64,000 bases of DNA from SHZI01 sp963698405. GTDB lineage: Bacteria; Pseudomonadota; Gammaproteobacteria; Steroidobacterales; GCA-2729495. Positions 29,874 through 39,274 of this stretch are shown here, piece by piece. Below the pieces are notes generated by a model, which saw only the letters and a program-made list of their open reading frames with translations, did no database searches and was not told the origin of the DNA. A program made the translations under genes and the position numbers. Where the stretch lies: NCBI GenBank assembly GCA_963698405.1, contig CAVOQT010000006.1, positions 4,034-68,033 of the forward strand, written 5' to 3'. The first letter of the stretch is position 1. Every line of letters begins with the position of its first letter.

Positions 29874-31031
29874 ATGAGCACACAGAATCCGTTTCAGCCC
29901 AGCGCAACCGAGATCGCGCGTCGCTACGCGAACACGCGCAAGGCGATGGCCGCGGCCGGACTCGATGCCCTGATCGTCAGCGGCAGCGAGTACCGCGGTT
30001 TCGAAGGTGCCGTGCGCTACATGTGCGGCTTCCACATCCTGCACCGCTACGCCTACGTGGTAGTGCCGATGAAGGGCGACCCGATCTTCGTAACGCCGCG
30101 CGAAGCCACCTGGGTCGGCGATCACAGCCCAGTCCTTCGTCAGAGCAGGCCGCCAAGCCGCCTCACTGCGGTGAATGGCTGGCCGCGCATTGCCGCGAGC
30201 AGGGCTGGAAGCGCGTCGGCGTCTACGGGCTGGAGTACATCATGTCGGTGCGCGACTACCGCGCCCTGGCCGATGCGCGACCTCGAACTGGTCGATTTCG
30301 ATGTGGCCTTCGATCATTCGCGGGCACAGAAGAGCGAGGAGGAAATGGTCTCGGTCGCGACTCCATGGCGATCAACAAGGCCGGTGTGCTGGCCGTCATC
30401 CAGGCCTACAAGGCCGGCAAGACCGAAGCGGAACTGATGGGCGTTGCCGAACAGACTTTTCGTGATCCCGGGGCACGGCACGCAACACCATGGACATGGT
30501 GCTGATCGGGCCGAACGGCAGCCTGCGGCCGCAGATGGTTTTTGCCGATCCGCAACGCCGGTGCAGGACAGCGATGCGCTGATGTACGGCCTGGAGGTGT
30601 CGGGCCAGGGCGGACACTGGGTCGAGTTCTCGCGACTGCTGGCACCCAAAGGCGTCAGCAACATCACCCGCCAGTTGCTGGATGCCTATGCCGAGTTCCA
30701 CGAACTGGCAAAGACGCACATGAAGGTCGGCGCCTCCGCCGAGGATGTGCATCGCAAGTGCATCAAGCCCTTCGAGGGCAAGGGCTGGCGGCTCGGCCAT
30801 GTCTGCGGGCACTCGATCGGCATGACCATGATCGAGCACCCGCGCATCGGCGAAGGTGCCGAGTTCGCACTGGTGGAAAACATGGTGTGCTCGATGCACC
30901 CGCACGTCATGACCGAAGACCGCAGCGCCTGCCTGTATTTCCAGGAAACCTTCCGGGTCGGCAAGAATGGCGGCGAACCGCTGTCCGGCGTGCCGGTGAA
31001 GTACTACACGGGTGGCGAAGCCAATTTATAA
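29874..31031 (+). CDS. Creatinase-like M24 family protein (frameshifted)
   Basis: About 386 residues, pita-bread fold. The N-terminal creatinase-type domain reads SATEIARRYANTRKAMAAAG and DALIVSGSEYRG. In the C-terminal domain the usual five metal ligands (Asp, Asp, His, Glu, Glu) are mostly absent: the expected Asp pair region is LMYGLEVSGQGGHWVEFSR, the HE motif is GHSIGMTMIEHPRIG, and the final Glu region is VCSMHPHV. Loss of the metal site is known in creatinase, which hydrolyses a C-N bond of a small guanidino compound. Frame breaks near 30130, 30280, 30355, 30470 and 30550. Likely a pathway hydrolase rather than a peptidase. Confidence 0.7.
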
Positions 31032-31067
31032 GCAATCCGCTGACAGCAGAATCCCAGGAGCAGAACG

Positions 31068-32153
31068 ATGAGCAACACACAACCGAAGGTCGGCGTGATC
31101 TTCAAGTCCTACGAACCGATGTCGTCGATCCAGAAGTACGCGGCGCAAACCGAAGCCTCCGGTTACAACGGCGGCTTCTGGATTGCCGAGGCCTATCACT
31201 GGTTCCGCAAGTACGGCCACGAGGCGCGCGGCTGCTTTGCAACGCTGGCGGCAGCAACCATGGCCACAAAGAAGATTCCGATCGGTCTCGGCATCACGTC
31301 GCCGTACATGCGCCACCCGACCGTACAGGCCTCGGAGTGCGTGGGCATCGATGACCTGTCCGGCGGACGCTTCATCATGGGCCTCGGCGCCGGCAAGGTC
31401 GGCACCGAATACCTCGACATGGACATGAAGAAATTCTCACCGGTAAAGACCCACCGCGAGTGCACCGACATGATCCGCGGCATCACCAGCGGCAAGGCTT
31501 TTGCCTACGACGGCGAGCTGTTCAAGTGCGACATGCCGGCCATCGATCGCAAGGGCCGCGGCCTGCGCACGGAGATCCCCGTCTACCTCGGCGCCACCGG
31601 CCCGCTGATGCAGAAGCTTGCCGGCGAGATATCGGACGGCCTGCTGCTGCCCGGCCTGACCTCCCCCGGCTTCACCCGCTATGCACGCAAGAACTGCGCA
31701 GGCGGGCGCAGCGGCCCACGGCCGCACACTGCCGGCTGATTTCCCGGTCGGCGGCGTGATCCTCGCGGCGTGCTCGAAGAGACGGCAAGAAGGCCAAGGA
31801 CGCCACGCGCAGCTACACCGGCACCTACATCATCAACAAGCTGCGCAACATCAAGAACGACGTGATCCTCAGCACCTCCGGCCTGCGGCGACGAGACCTG
31901 GGCACCGTTCCGCAAGGCCATCGCCGACGGCACCGAAGACAACGTCACCCACCTCGTGACCGACGCCATGCAACGCGCCTTCACCTGCATCTCCGGCACG
32001 CCGGAAGAGTGCCTGGAAATCACCCAGGAACTGGTGGATGCCGGCCTCAACCTGCCGCTGCTCGAAGTGGTCGGCGCGAGTGAAGCCGACAATCTGGAAA
32101 CCATCCGGCTGTTCGGTGAGCAGGTGCTGGCCAAACTGAAACCGGGAGCCTGA
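31068..32153 (+). CDS. Luciferase-like (LLM) flavin/F420-dependent oxidoreductase
   Basis: About 361 residues, TIM-barrel bacterial-luciferase family. N-terminus VGVIFKSYEPMSSIQKYAA, then GGFWIAEAYHWFRKYG, IPIGLGITSPYMRHPTVQA and DDLSGGRFIMGLGAGKVG, the phosphate-binding part of the flavin or F420 pocket. The C-terminal part LTSPGFTRYARKN and CISGTPEECLEITQELVDAGL is also typical. It resembles methylene-tetrahydromethanopterin-reductase-type members. Frame breaks near 31690, 31770 and 31890. As FMN-dependent monooxygenases such proteins insert oxygen next to carbonyls or open N-heterocycles. Only 5 bases before the FAH gene. Confidence 0.82.
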
Positions 32154-32158
32154 ACATC

Positions 32159-33124
32159 ATGCAACTCGCAAGCTTCAAAATCGCCAACGGCGGGCGCAAG
32201 ACGATCGGCGCCTGGGTCAGCCACTGCTACATCGACCTGCATGCACTGACCGGCGGGCAACTGCCGGCAGACATGCTCACCTTCCTGCAGCTCGGCGACA
32301 CCGGGATGCATGCGGCGCGCGCCGCCCTCAAACAGCTGGATGCGAAACTGGATCCGACCGGGCTGAGCAAGCTGCGTGGCCCCGGCGGCGATCGCTATGC
32401 CTACGCGCCGGCGGAAATCGTGCTCGCCGCACCAGTACCACGACCGGGCAAGATCATGCACACCTCCTGCAACTTCACCGCACACCTGAGCGAGCTGACC
32501 ACCTGGCAGGAACCCGAGTGGCAGTCGCATAACTGGAAGGATTTCCACTTCGAGCATCCGACCGGCTTTCTGGAAGCGCCCTCCTCGGTGGTCGCCTCCG
32601 GCGCGAAAGTGCCGGTACCGCACTTCACCAAGCAGCTCGACTACGAGATCGAGATCGCCATCATCATCGGCAAGCCGGCCTTCCGCGTATCGATCGCCGA
32701 TGCCATGGAGTACGTGGCCGGCTACACGATCTTCAACGATCTGTCGGCCCGCGACATCCAGGCGCGCGAGCATTCCAACAAGGTGATCCTGCTCGGCAAG
32801 AGCTTCAATGGCTCCTGCCCCTTCGGGCCACATCTGGTGACGCCCGATGAACTCGGCGATCCGCACAAGCTCGCCATGCAGCTGAAGGTGAACGGCGTGG
32901 TGCGTCAGGATTCGAACACCTCGCAGATGCACTACAAGACCGCCGAACTCGTCTCCTGGTGGTCCAACACCACGCTGGAGCCCGGCGACATCATCACCAG
33001 CGGCAGCCCGCCGGGCGTCGCCGCCGGCATGGCGGTGCCGGAGTGGCTGAAACCCGGCGACCTGGTGGAAGCCAACATCGAGAAGCTCGGCACCCTGACC
33101 ACGCACATCGTGGCGGGCGACTGA
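32159..33124 (+). CDS. Fumarylacetoacetate hydrolase (FAH) family protein
   Basis: 321 residues, intact. The FAH fold is shown by KIMHTSCNFTAHLSELTTW, the metal-binding DYEIEIAIIIGKPAF, the GYTIFNDLSARDIQ motif, and SGSPPGVAAGMAVPEWLKPG at the active-site edge. Such enzymes hydrolyse C-C bonds of 1,3-diketones, decarboxylate oxaloacetate-like acids or hydrate dienoates. In this operon it is the best candidate for cleaving or decarboxylating a ring-opened intermediate. Confidence 0.9.
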   Translation: MQLASFKIANGGRKTIGAWVSHCYIDLHALTGGQLPADMLTFLQLGDTGMHAARAALKQLDAKLDPTGLSKLRGPGGDRYAYAPAEIVLAAPVPRPGKIMHTSCNFTAHLSELTTWQEPEWQSHNWKDFHFEHPTGFLEAPSSVVASGAKVPVPHFTKQLDYEIEIAIIIGKPAFRVSIADAMEYVAGYTIFNDLSARDIQAREHSNKVILLGKSFNGSCPFGPHLVTPDELGDPHKLAMQLKVNGVVRQDSNTSQMHYKTAELVSWWSNTTLEPGDIITSGSPPGVAAGMAVPEWLKPGDLVEANIEKLGTLTTHIVAGD

Positions 33125-33159
33125 GCCGGTTGATCACAGAAAAACAGGGTGGTGCCAGC

Positions 33160-34432
33160 ATGAGCAACAAAACCGATCAGCATCTCGTCACGCGTGCCAT
33201 CGAGCAGATCGACCGCGACCGGTTGGTCGACCTGGTCGTGCAACTGGTCAACGTGCCGAGCCCGACCGGCAGCGAAGGCGACATGGGCCGCGCGCTGCAC
33301 GAAGTCCTGCGTGGCGCCAACTTCCGCTCCACCCTGCAGCCGATCGGTGATCAGCGCTACAACGCCGTCGGCATCCTGGAAGGCGTGGGCCGCGGCAAGA
33401 GCCTGATGTTCAACGGCCACCTCGATACCTCCTTCGGCCCCGAACAGGCGCAGCCGCGGCATCGGTTACCGCTGCGAAGGCACGGTGGTGGATGACGAAT
33501 GGATCTACGGCATGGGCTCTTTCAACATGAAGAGCGCGCTGGCCACCTACGTGGTGGCCAGCGAAGCGATCCAGGCAGCCGGCATCAAGCTGGCCGGCGA
33601 CGTGGTCATCGCCGGGGTCTGCGGCGAGATCGAAAAGGCGCCGGTCAACGATTTCGATGGCCCCAGCTTTCAGGGCTACGGCGTGGGCACCAAGTACGCG
33701 ATCACGCACGGCGCAGTAGCCGACTACTGCATCCTCGGCGAACCGACCAACATGATGCTGATTCCGCGCCACTGCGGTACCACCTGGCTGAAGATCAAGG
33801 TGCCGGGCATCCTGATTCACACGGCCTGGTCGAAGCCCGAGCAGAATGCGATCAGCAACGCCACGCTGGTGCTCGATGCCCTGCACAAGTGGATGCCGGA
33901 GTACATCGAACGCAATGCCCTGGGCGATTTCCGGCCCAAGGTGAACATCGCCGCCATCGAAGGCGGCTGGCCGTGGCGCGGCGCGCGGACGCCCGACGAC
34001 TGCTGCATCTATCTGGATGTGCGCACCCTGCCGGATGTACTGCCCGTGCAGGCCTATCACGAAGTCCGTCAGCTGATCCGCGACGTGGTGAGCAAACACC
34101 CGGCGCTGGAAGGCACCACGGTGGACATCTACGTCTCGGCACCGGGCACCTCGATCCCGGACGACCATGCATTGATAAAGACCATCGTCGGCGCTCACAC
34201 TGAGCAGCTCGGCAAGCCGCCCGAGTTCGGCACTGAAACCTGGTACAGCGATGCTGCCCACATGAACCGCTACGGCATTCCCACCGTCAACTACGGCTCG
34301 GCCGGACGGCTGCGCAGCGGCGGCGGCGGCTTCTCGACGCATCAGGGCGAGCATGTACACATCGGCGACATGGTGGACATCACGCGGATCTATGTACGCT
34401 GCATCCTCGAAATCTGTGGAGTCGCGGCCTGA
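33160..34432 (+). CDS. M20-family amidohydrolase, ArgE/DapE-like (one frameshift)
   Basis: About 424 residues. Metal-site motifs: FNGHLDTSFG, YGMGSFNMKSALATYV, VIAGVCGEIEKA and CILGEPTNM, with a late STHQGEHVHIGDM. In the second motif the residue that bridges the two zinc ions is normally Asp (GRGxxDMKG); here the codon AAC gives Asn. The usual DEE trio is also changed to GEIE. The lid domain looks complete. Frame break near 33447. It probably cleaves an amide or carbamoyl group of a pathway intermediate; the ligand changes make the chemistry uncertain. Confidence 0.82.
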
Positions 34433-34444
34433 CGGCCGAACAGC

Positions 34445-35255
34445 ATGAGCACACCAGCACTGCACGAACTGCTTGCCAAAGCGCGCGTCTATGACCTCGG
34501 CCAGGCGTACTGGCCCGGCATGCCGGTGCATCCCTTCGACCCGCCCTTCCAGTTCTACCTGTACCGCTACCACGAGTACGTGGAGAAGGATCTGGGCAAG
34601 ATCGAGCCGGGGTTCGGCGATGCGATCAGCCTGCTGATCACCTCCATGCATTCCGGCACGCACTTCGACGTACCGGTACACATGTCGCAGGACTACAAGG
34701 TACAGGGCATCGATATCCGCCCCTACCAGCGCGACATCGGCTTCGTGGACCTGCCCGAACCGCTGCACAGCATGGAGAAGGTGCCGCCGCTGGTGCTGCC
34801 CGCCACGCTGTTCGACATCCCGGCCGTACTCGGCATGGAGGTACTGCCCGAGCGCTACTCGATCACCGTTGCCGACATGGAGGCGGCCGCCGAGCGGCAG
34901 AAGATCAGCATCGCATGCCGGTTCCTGTGTGCTGGTACGCACCGGTTACGCACGCTACTTCGAGACCGACCGCGACACCTATCTCTACAAGTGGGCCGGC
35001 CTCTCGCCGGAAGCGGTGAGCTGGATCGCCGCACGCAAACCGCGGCTGGTGGGCACCGACAACCTGTCCATCGGCGTACCCAATCTCTTCGACGCCCATC
35101 GTCAGCTGATGATCGAGAACGGCATCTACGTGATGAAGAGCCTGACGCTCGAAGCACTGGCAGCCGACCACCAGTCCGTGTCGACGGTGGTGGTGCTGCC
35201 ACTCAAGATCAAGGGCGGCGAAGCCTCGCTGGTGCGCCCCATCGCGCTGGCCTGA
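34445..35255 (+). CDS. Cyclase-family hydrolase, kynurenine-formamidase-like (frameshifted)
   Basis: About 270 residues. The fold's metal motif HSGTHFDVPVH is at residues 69-79, preceded by VYDLGQAYWPGMPVHP; the second half has VLVRTGYARYFETDRDTY, the AGLSPEAVSWIAARK motif and LVGTDNLSIG. One frame break near 34917. Members hydrolyse formamides, isatin or cyclic amides using divalent metal. Twelve bases after the M20 gene and 19 before the aldolase-like gene, so clearly in the same operon. Confidence 0.85.
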
Positions 35256-35274
35256 ACCGACACAAGGGACCGAC

Positions 35275-36459
35275 ATGCAAGACAAGATCTGGATCAGCGA
35301 ACTCAACCAGCGCAAGGAAGTACAGGCCGGCTTCAACCGCAGCCGCCCGGTGCGCTTTTATGACACCACCCTGCGCGACGGCGAGCAGGCGGTCGGCGTG
35401 GTCTTCGATCCGGATGACAAATTTGCCATCGCCGGCGGCCTCGACAAGCTCGGCGTGGGCCGCATAGAAGCCGGCTTCCCGCGCGTCTCCGAGGCTGACA
35501 CGCAGGCGGTACGGCGCATCCTCAAGGCCGGTCTGAAGGCCGAGATCTGGGGCTTTTCCCGTGCCGTGCGCGGCGACCTCGATGCGCTGATCGAACTCGG
35601 CATCAGCCAGGCGCTGATCGAGATCTCCACCAGCGAGATCAAGATGAAGGCCTACGGCTTCGACCAGGCCAGGGTCATCAAGAACGTCAGCGAATCGGTA
35701 CAGCATGCTGTGAAGAACGGCATGAAGGTGCTGTTCTTCCCGGTCGACAGCACGCGCAGCGAGCTCGGCTTCCTGCGCAAGGTCTACCAGACCGCACTGG
35801 ATGCCGGCGCCACTGAGCTCGCCGTGGTCGACACCATCGGTGCCTGCGCCCCCGAGGCGGTGGAGAGCATGATCCGCGAAGTGCGCGGCTGGATCGGCCC
35901 GGATGTGCCGCTGCACTTCCACGGCCACAACGACTTCGGCCTCGGCACCGCATCGGCCATCGCTGCCGTGCGCGGCGGTGCCGACTGGATACAGGGCACC
36001 ATCAACGGCATCGGCGAACGCGCCGGCAATTCCGATCTCTGCGAAGTCGCGCTGGCGCTCAGCTGCCTCTACAACGTGCCCATCGAACTCAACCTCACGC
36101 AGGCACGCCAGGTATCAGCACTGGTGCAGAAAGCCGGCAACTACCGTGTGGACGGCTGGCGCCCGGTGGTCGGCGACAACCTCTTCATCCGCGAAAGCGG
36201 CGCAGTGGCCAACCAGTTCCACATACCGGCTGCCATCGAGCCCTACTCGGCTGATCTCGTCGCTGCCGAACGCAAGATCGTGCTGGGCAAGAAGAGCGGC
36301 CTGGTCAGCGTGCAGCTCAAGGCCGAGGAGCTGGGCATCAAGCTGCCGGAGTCGGCCCATGCCGAGGTTCTGGCCCGCGTCAAAGACCTGGGCACCAGCG
36401 CCAAACGGCTGATCACGGACGAGGAATTCCGCCAGATCGCGCGGGCTGTCACTGCCTGA
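35275..36459 (+). CDS. Homocitrate-synthase/HMG-CoA-lyase-like aldolase
   Basis: 394 residues, intact, DRE-TIM metallolyase family. DTTLRDGEQ at residues 30-38 (metal and catalytic Arg), HFHGHND at 214-220 (metal His pair), NGIGERAGN near 240. It is closest in layout to NifV-like homocitrate synthases, with a C-terminal region containing ERKIVLGKKSGLVSV. Without neighbouring leucine or nitrogenase genes a catabolic Claisen-type cleavage or condensation is more likely. Last gene of the tightly spaced operon; a fragment of a second copy lies at 37.7 kb. Confidence 0.85.
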   Translation: MQDKIWISELNQRKEVQAGFNRSRPVRFYDTTLRDGEQAVGVVFDPDDKFAIAGGLDKLGVGRIEAGFPRVSEADTQAVRRILKAGLKAEIWGFSRAVRGDLDALIELGISQALIEISTSEIKMKAYGFDQARVIKNVSESVQHAVKNGMKVLFFPVDSTRSELGFLRKVYQTALDAGATELAVVDTIGACAPEAVESMIREVRGWIGPDVPLHFHGHNDFGLGTASAIAAVRGGADWIQGTINGIGERAGNSDLCEVALALSCLYNVPIELNLTQARQVSALVQKAGNYRVDGWRPVVGDNLFIRESGAVANQFHIPAAIEPYSADLVAAERKIVLGKKSGLVSVQLKAEELGIKLPESAHAEVLARVKDLGTSAKRLITDEEFRQIARAVTA

Positions 36460-36519
36460 CCGGCGCCCCGCCTGCAAGCGTGCCATTGCGGTTATCCCGT
36501 ATATCCGTGCCTTGGCCAC

Positions 36520-36541
36520 CCTGTATCTTTAATAATACAGG
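36520..36541. promoter_or_regulatory. Inverted repeat upstream of Rieske gene 2
   Basis: Perfect repeat CCTGTAT-N8-ATACAGG, AT-rich in the middle, 20 bases before the Rieske ATG and followed by an AAGGAGAAA ribosome-binding site. It suggests that this gene has its own regulated promoter, distinct from the operon before it. Regulator unknown. Confidence 0.5.
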
Positions 36542-36561
36542 TTAGTTCCAAGGAGAAACCC

Positions 36562-37671
36562 ATGCTTATCAATTTCTGGTACGCCGCGGCCTACAGCAAA
36601 GCGGTTACGGCCGACAAGCCGCTGAAGGTCAAGATGCTCGGTCAGCACTTTGCCCTGTACCGCGACACGAACGGGGTCGCGCGTTGCGTCAGCGATATCT
36701 GTATCCACCGCAGCGCGTCGCTGTCCGGCGGCAAGATCAAGGGCGACTGCATCGAGTGCCCGTATCACGGCTGGCAGTTCAACGGTGATGGGGCCTGCAC
36801 GAAGATCCCCTCGCTGGGCATCGACGGCAAGCCGCCGGCACGCGCCAAGATCGACGCGTACCCGGTCGAAGAACGTTACGGGCTGGTACACGTGTTTCTC
36901 GGCGACCTGCCCGCGGAACAACGCCCGCCGATCATGGCGATCCCGGAATGGGACCAGGAAGGCTGGCGCTGCATTCATCTCGACTACGAATGGAAAACGA
37001 ACTGGGAACGTTCGGTCGAAGCCGGCCTCGACCCGGCACACGCCGAGTTTGTGCACACGGGCATGAAATTCGCTGGTTCAGATGAGGAATACATCATTCC
37101 CAAGCTCAACGTCGAACGAACCAAGTGGGGCGCGCAACAGAGTTTCGATATCAAGACCATCGCCGCGCGCGGCGATCTGAAACACGTCAAGCCGGAAGCC
37201 GCGCAGGTGACGGCGTTCGCATCGTTCCACGGACCGACGTGCACGGAAACACGGCTGACCCTCGCGCCAGGAAAGATCGTCATCCAGTATATGTTCGAGA
37301 CGCCGATCGACGAGTTCCACATCAGGAAACACCTGGTCAGTGCCCGCACGGTCAATATCGATCCCGGTTTCGACAAGCCGACCAACCAGATGAACCTGTT
37401 CGTTGCGGAGGAAGACCGGGTCATTATCGAACAGGTGGATCCCGCGATATTCCCCGACTCTAATACCAAGGAACTGCTGGTACCGGCCGACAAGCAAATC
37501 GCGATCTATCGCGAAATGATTGCCGAATGGGAAGCCCGTGGCTGGCGTATCGATACCCGCAAGGTCGCTGCGGACCGCGGCCGTACCGGCTATGCCATCC
37601 CGTGTCCGGCACGCCGCACACAGGCGAACTGGACACTGGATTCGACGCCGATGCTGCCCGCCAAAGCCTGA
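36562..37671 (+). CDS. Rieske non-haem iron oxygenase, alpha subunit (second)
   Basis: 369 residues, intact. Rieske ligands C47, H49, C66 and H69 (CIHRSAS, CPYHGW); catalytic iron site D157, H160 and H165 (LDPAHAEFVH). Related to the oxygenase at 2.1 kb but clearly divergent. No ferredoxin or reductase is encoded nearby, so electrons must come from elsewhere. Position directly after the catabolic operon suggests it catalyses an early oxygenation or demethylation of the same compound. Ends just before a strong hairpin. Confidence 0.88.
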   Translation: MLINFWYAAAYSKAVTADKPLKVKMLGQHFALYRDTNGVARCVSDICIHRSASLSGGKIKGDCIECPYHGWQFNGDGACTKIPSLGIDGKPPARAKIDAYPVEERYGLVHVFLGDLPAEQRPPIMAIPEWDQEGWRCIHLDYEWKTNWERSVEAGLDPAHAEFVHTGMKFAGSDEEYIIPKLNVERTKWGAQQSFDIKTIAARGDLKHVKPEAAQVTAFASFHGPTCTETRLTLAPGKIVIQYMFETPIDEFHIRKHLVSARTVNIDPGFDKPTNQMNLFVAEEDRVIIEQVDPAIFPDSNTKELLVPADKQIAIYREMIAEWEARGWRIDTRKVAADRGRTGYAIPCPARRTQANWTLDSTPMLPAKA

Positions 37672-37680
37672 CGCCCGAAC

Positions 37681-37718
37681 CCGTTCAGCGGCCCGGATCA
37701 TTCCGGGTCGCTGAACGG
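37681..37718. terminator. Strong hairpin between convergent Rieske 2 and dinB
   Basis: CCGTTCAGCG pairs with CGCTGAACGG and, after one G-T mismatch, CCCGGA with TCCGGG around a TCAT loop. No U-tract follows, but its location 10 bases after the Rieske stop and between convergent genes suggests bidirectional termination. Confidence 0.6.
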
Positions 37719-37754
37719 AAGATCGTACTCGGCAAGAAGAGCAGCCTGCTTCAG
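37707..37754 (+). pseudogene. Scrap of a second homocitrate-synthase-like gene
   Basis: About 14 codons read VAERKIVLGKKSSL, against VAAERKIVLGKKSGL in the intact gene at 36.26 kb; the nucleotide match is also close, apart from one missing codon. The fragment is too short and specific to be chance. It marks a past duplication of the aldolase gene or recombination at this point, downstream of the Rieske gene. Confidence 0.7.
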
Positions 37755-38944
37755 CGGAAAAACAAATCCGGCACCTTATAGACTGTCGCGATCTTGCCGA
37801 GCTTGCCCACGCGCACACCCAGCAACCGGATGCGGCGCTCCAGATCCACGCGCTTGAGACTCAGGCCCGCATGGCGGCGGATGATGTTCGCATCCGCCGT
37901 AAACTGTTCGATGGTGGTGTCGCGGGTCACGATCTGGAAGTCATCGAAGCGCAGCTTGATGCCGATGGTCTTGCCAGCGTAGCCTTTGCGCTGCAGGTCC
38001 GCCGCCACCTGCTGACACAACCTGGTAAAAACTGTGCTGAGCTCTGCGCGATCGCGAACTGCATGCAGGTCGCGATCGAATGTCGTCTCGCGGCTCATGC
38101 TGACCGGTTCGCTCTCGGTGATCACGGGACGTTCGTCGCGTCCCCAGCTCACTTCATGCAGCCATGCGCCATGACTTTTGCCAAAGCGCTCGATCAGCCA
38201 GCCACGATCGCGCGCTGCGATATCGCCCACCGTGTGGATCTCTTGGGCTTTCAGCTTCTCGTCAGCCTTGGGGCCAATGCCATTTACCTTGCGGCAAGGC
38301 AGAGGCCAGATCAACGCCTGAAGGTCATCCAGAGTGATGATGCTGATACCGTTCGGCTTGTTGAACTCGCTGGCCATCTTGGCCAGCAGCTTGTTGGGTG
38401 CCACGCCAATCGAGCAGGTCAATCCGGTGACCTCGAAGATACTTGTCTGGATCCGCTGTGCGAGCACACGACCGCCCTCGATCTGGCCGTCGGGGAGGTC
38501 GGTGAAGTCAATGTAGACCTCGTCGATGCCGCGGTCCTCCATCACCGGTGCAGCTGCGGTGATGGTGCTCTTGAAGAGGCGCGAGATGCGGCGCACTTCG
38601 TCGAAGTCCACCGGCAACAGGATGGCCTGCGGACAGAGCTTGGCTGCCTTCATCAGTCCCATGGCTGAGCCCACGCCGAACTGGCGGGCAGCATATGTGG
38701 CGGTGGTGGCCACGCCTCGACCGGTGTAGCCGGCCAGACGCGGGAACGCATCGACTGGGACCATGTCGGGTGAGGTCGCGCCGCAAAACAGCATACCGTC
38801 GTCCTTGCGACGGCCGCCACCGATCACAACCGGCAGACCCTTCAGTTGCGGATAGCGCAGCAACTCCACCGAGGCGAAGAAAGCGTCCATGTCGAGATGG
38901 GCAATGCGCCGGCGCAGCGGTGCTTCAGATCCGTGAGGGTTCAC
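37751..38944 (-). CDS. dinB: DNA polymerase IV
   Basis: 397-residue Y-family translesion polymerase. Palm-domain metal ligands lie in HLDMDAFFASVE (D18, D20) and RGIDEVYIDFTD (D141, E142); a helix-hairpin-helix region ARDRGWLIERFG and the little-finger domain follow. Between PVVIGG and RGVATTATYAARQFGV there is an insertion of about 28 residues compared with E. coli DinB, a feature I know from other proteobacterial DinB branches. Starts with GTG. No obvious LexA box is seen upstream. Confidence 0.92.
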   Translation of the reverse strand: MNPHGSEAPLRRRIAHLDMDAFFASVELLRYPQLKGLPVVIGGGRRKDDGMLFCGATSPDMVPVDAFPRLAGYTGRGVATTATYAARQFGVGSAMGLMKAAKLCPQAILLPVDFDEVRRISRLFKSTITAAAPVMEDRGIDEVYIDFTDLPDGQIEGGRVLAQRIQTSIFEVTGLTCSIGVAPNKLLAKMASEFNKPNGISIITLDDLQALIWPLPCRKVNGIGPKADEKLKAQEIHTVGDIAARDRGWLIERFGKSHGAWLHEVSWGRDERPVITESEPVSMSRETTFDRDLHAVRDRAELSTVFTRLCQQVAADLQRKGYAGKTIGIKLRFDDFQIVTRDTTIEQFTADANIIRRHAGLSLKRVDLERRIRLLGVRVGKLGKIATVYKVPDLFFR

Positions 38945-39274
38945 CCGGCAAGCATAGCTTGAACGAATCGATGCGAGACCCTGTTCCGTTGGTTCAGCAA
39001 ATTCCCTGCGAACGTAACGCGAAGCGGATAATCGCTGGTTTCAGGCAGCTTGAGACGCTGCGGTTTCGCTGGCGGCGCAGATCGCCGCCCTGCTATTGTG
39101 ATTTCCTTCACAGTTTCGGCAGGTCGCAGTTCACGTTGCTGCGTCGATGACGTACCGTACAGCCACGATTCAACATATTCTTCGTCCTGTTTCGGGTTTT
39201 GGGCGTGATGGCCTGAAGGGGTTTTTACCCGGGCGGACTTGGGCTTGTACGGGTTTAATTGGGGAGACACTGCA
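38945..39274. other. Divergent dinB-crp intergenic region
   Basis: 330 bases holding both promoters. It contains the Crp box at 39097-39112, annotated separately. I see no small gene; AT-rich stretches at 39170-39190 and 39255-39262 are possible promoter parts but not convincing. Confidence 0.5.
39097..39112. promoter_or_regulatory. Perfect Crp-binding box
   Basis: TGTGATTTCCTTCACA matches the consensus TGTGA-N6-TCACA in every defined position. It is 163 bases before the crp ATG and 153 before the dinB start. Autoregulation of crp is the simplest reading; control of dinB is possible. Confidence 0.75.
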
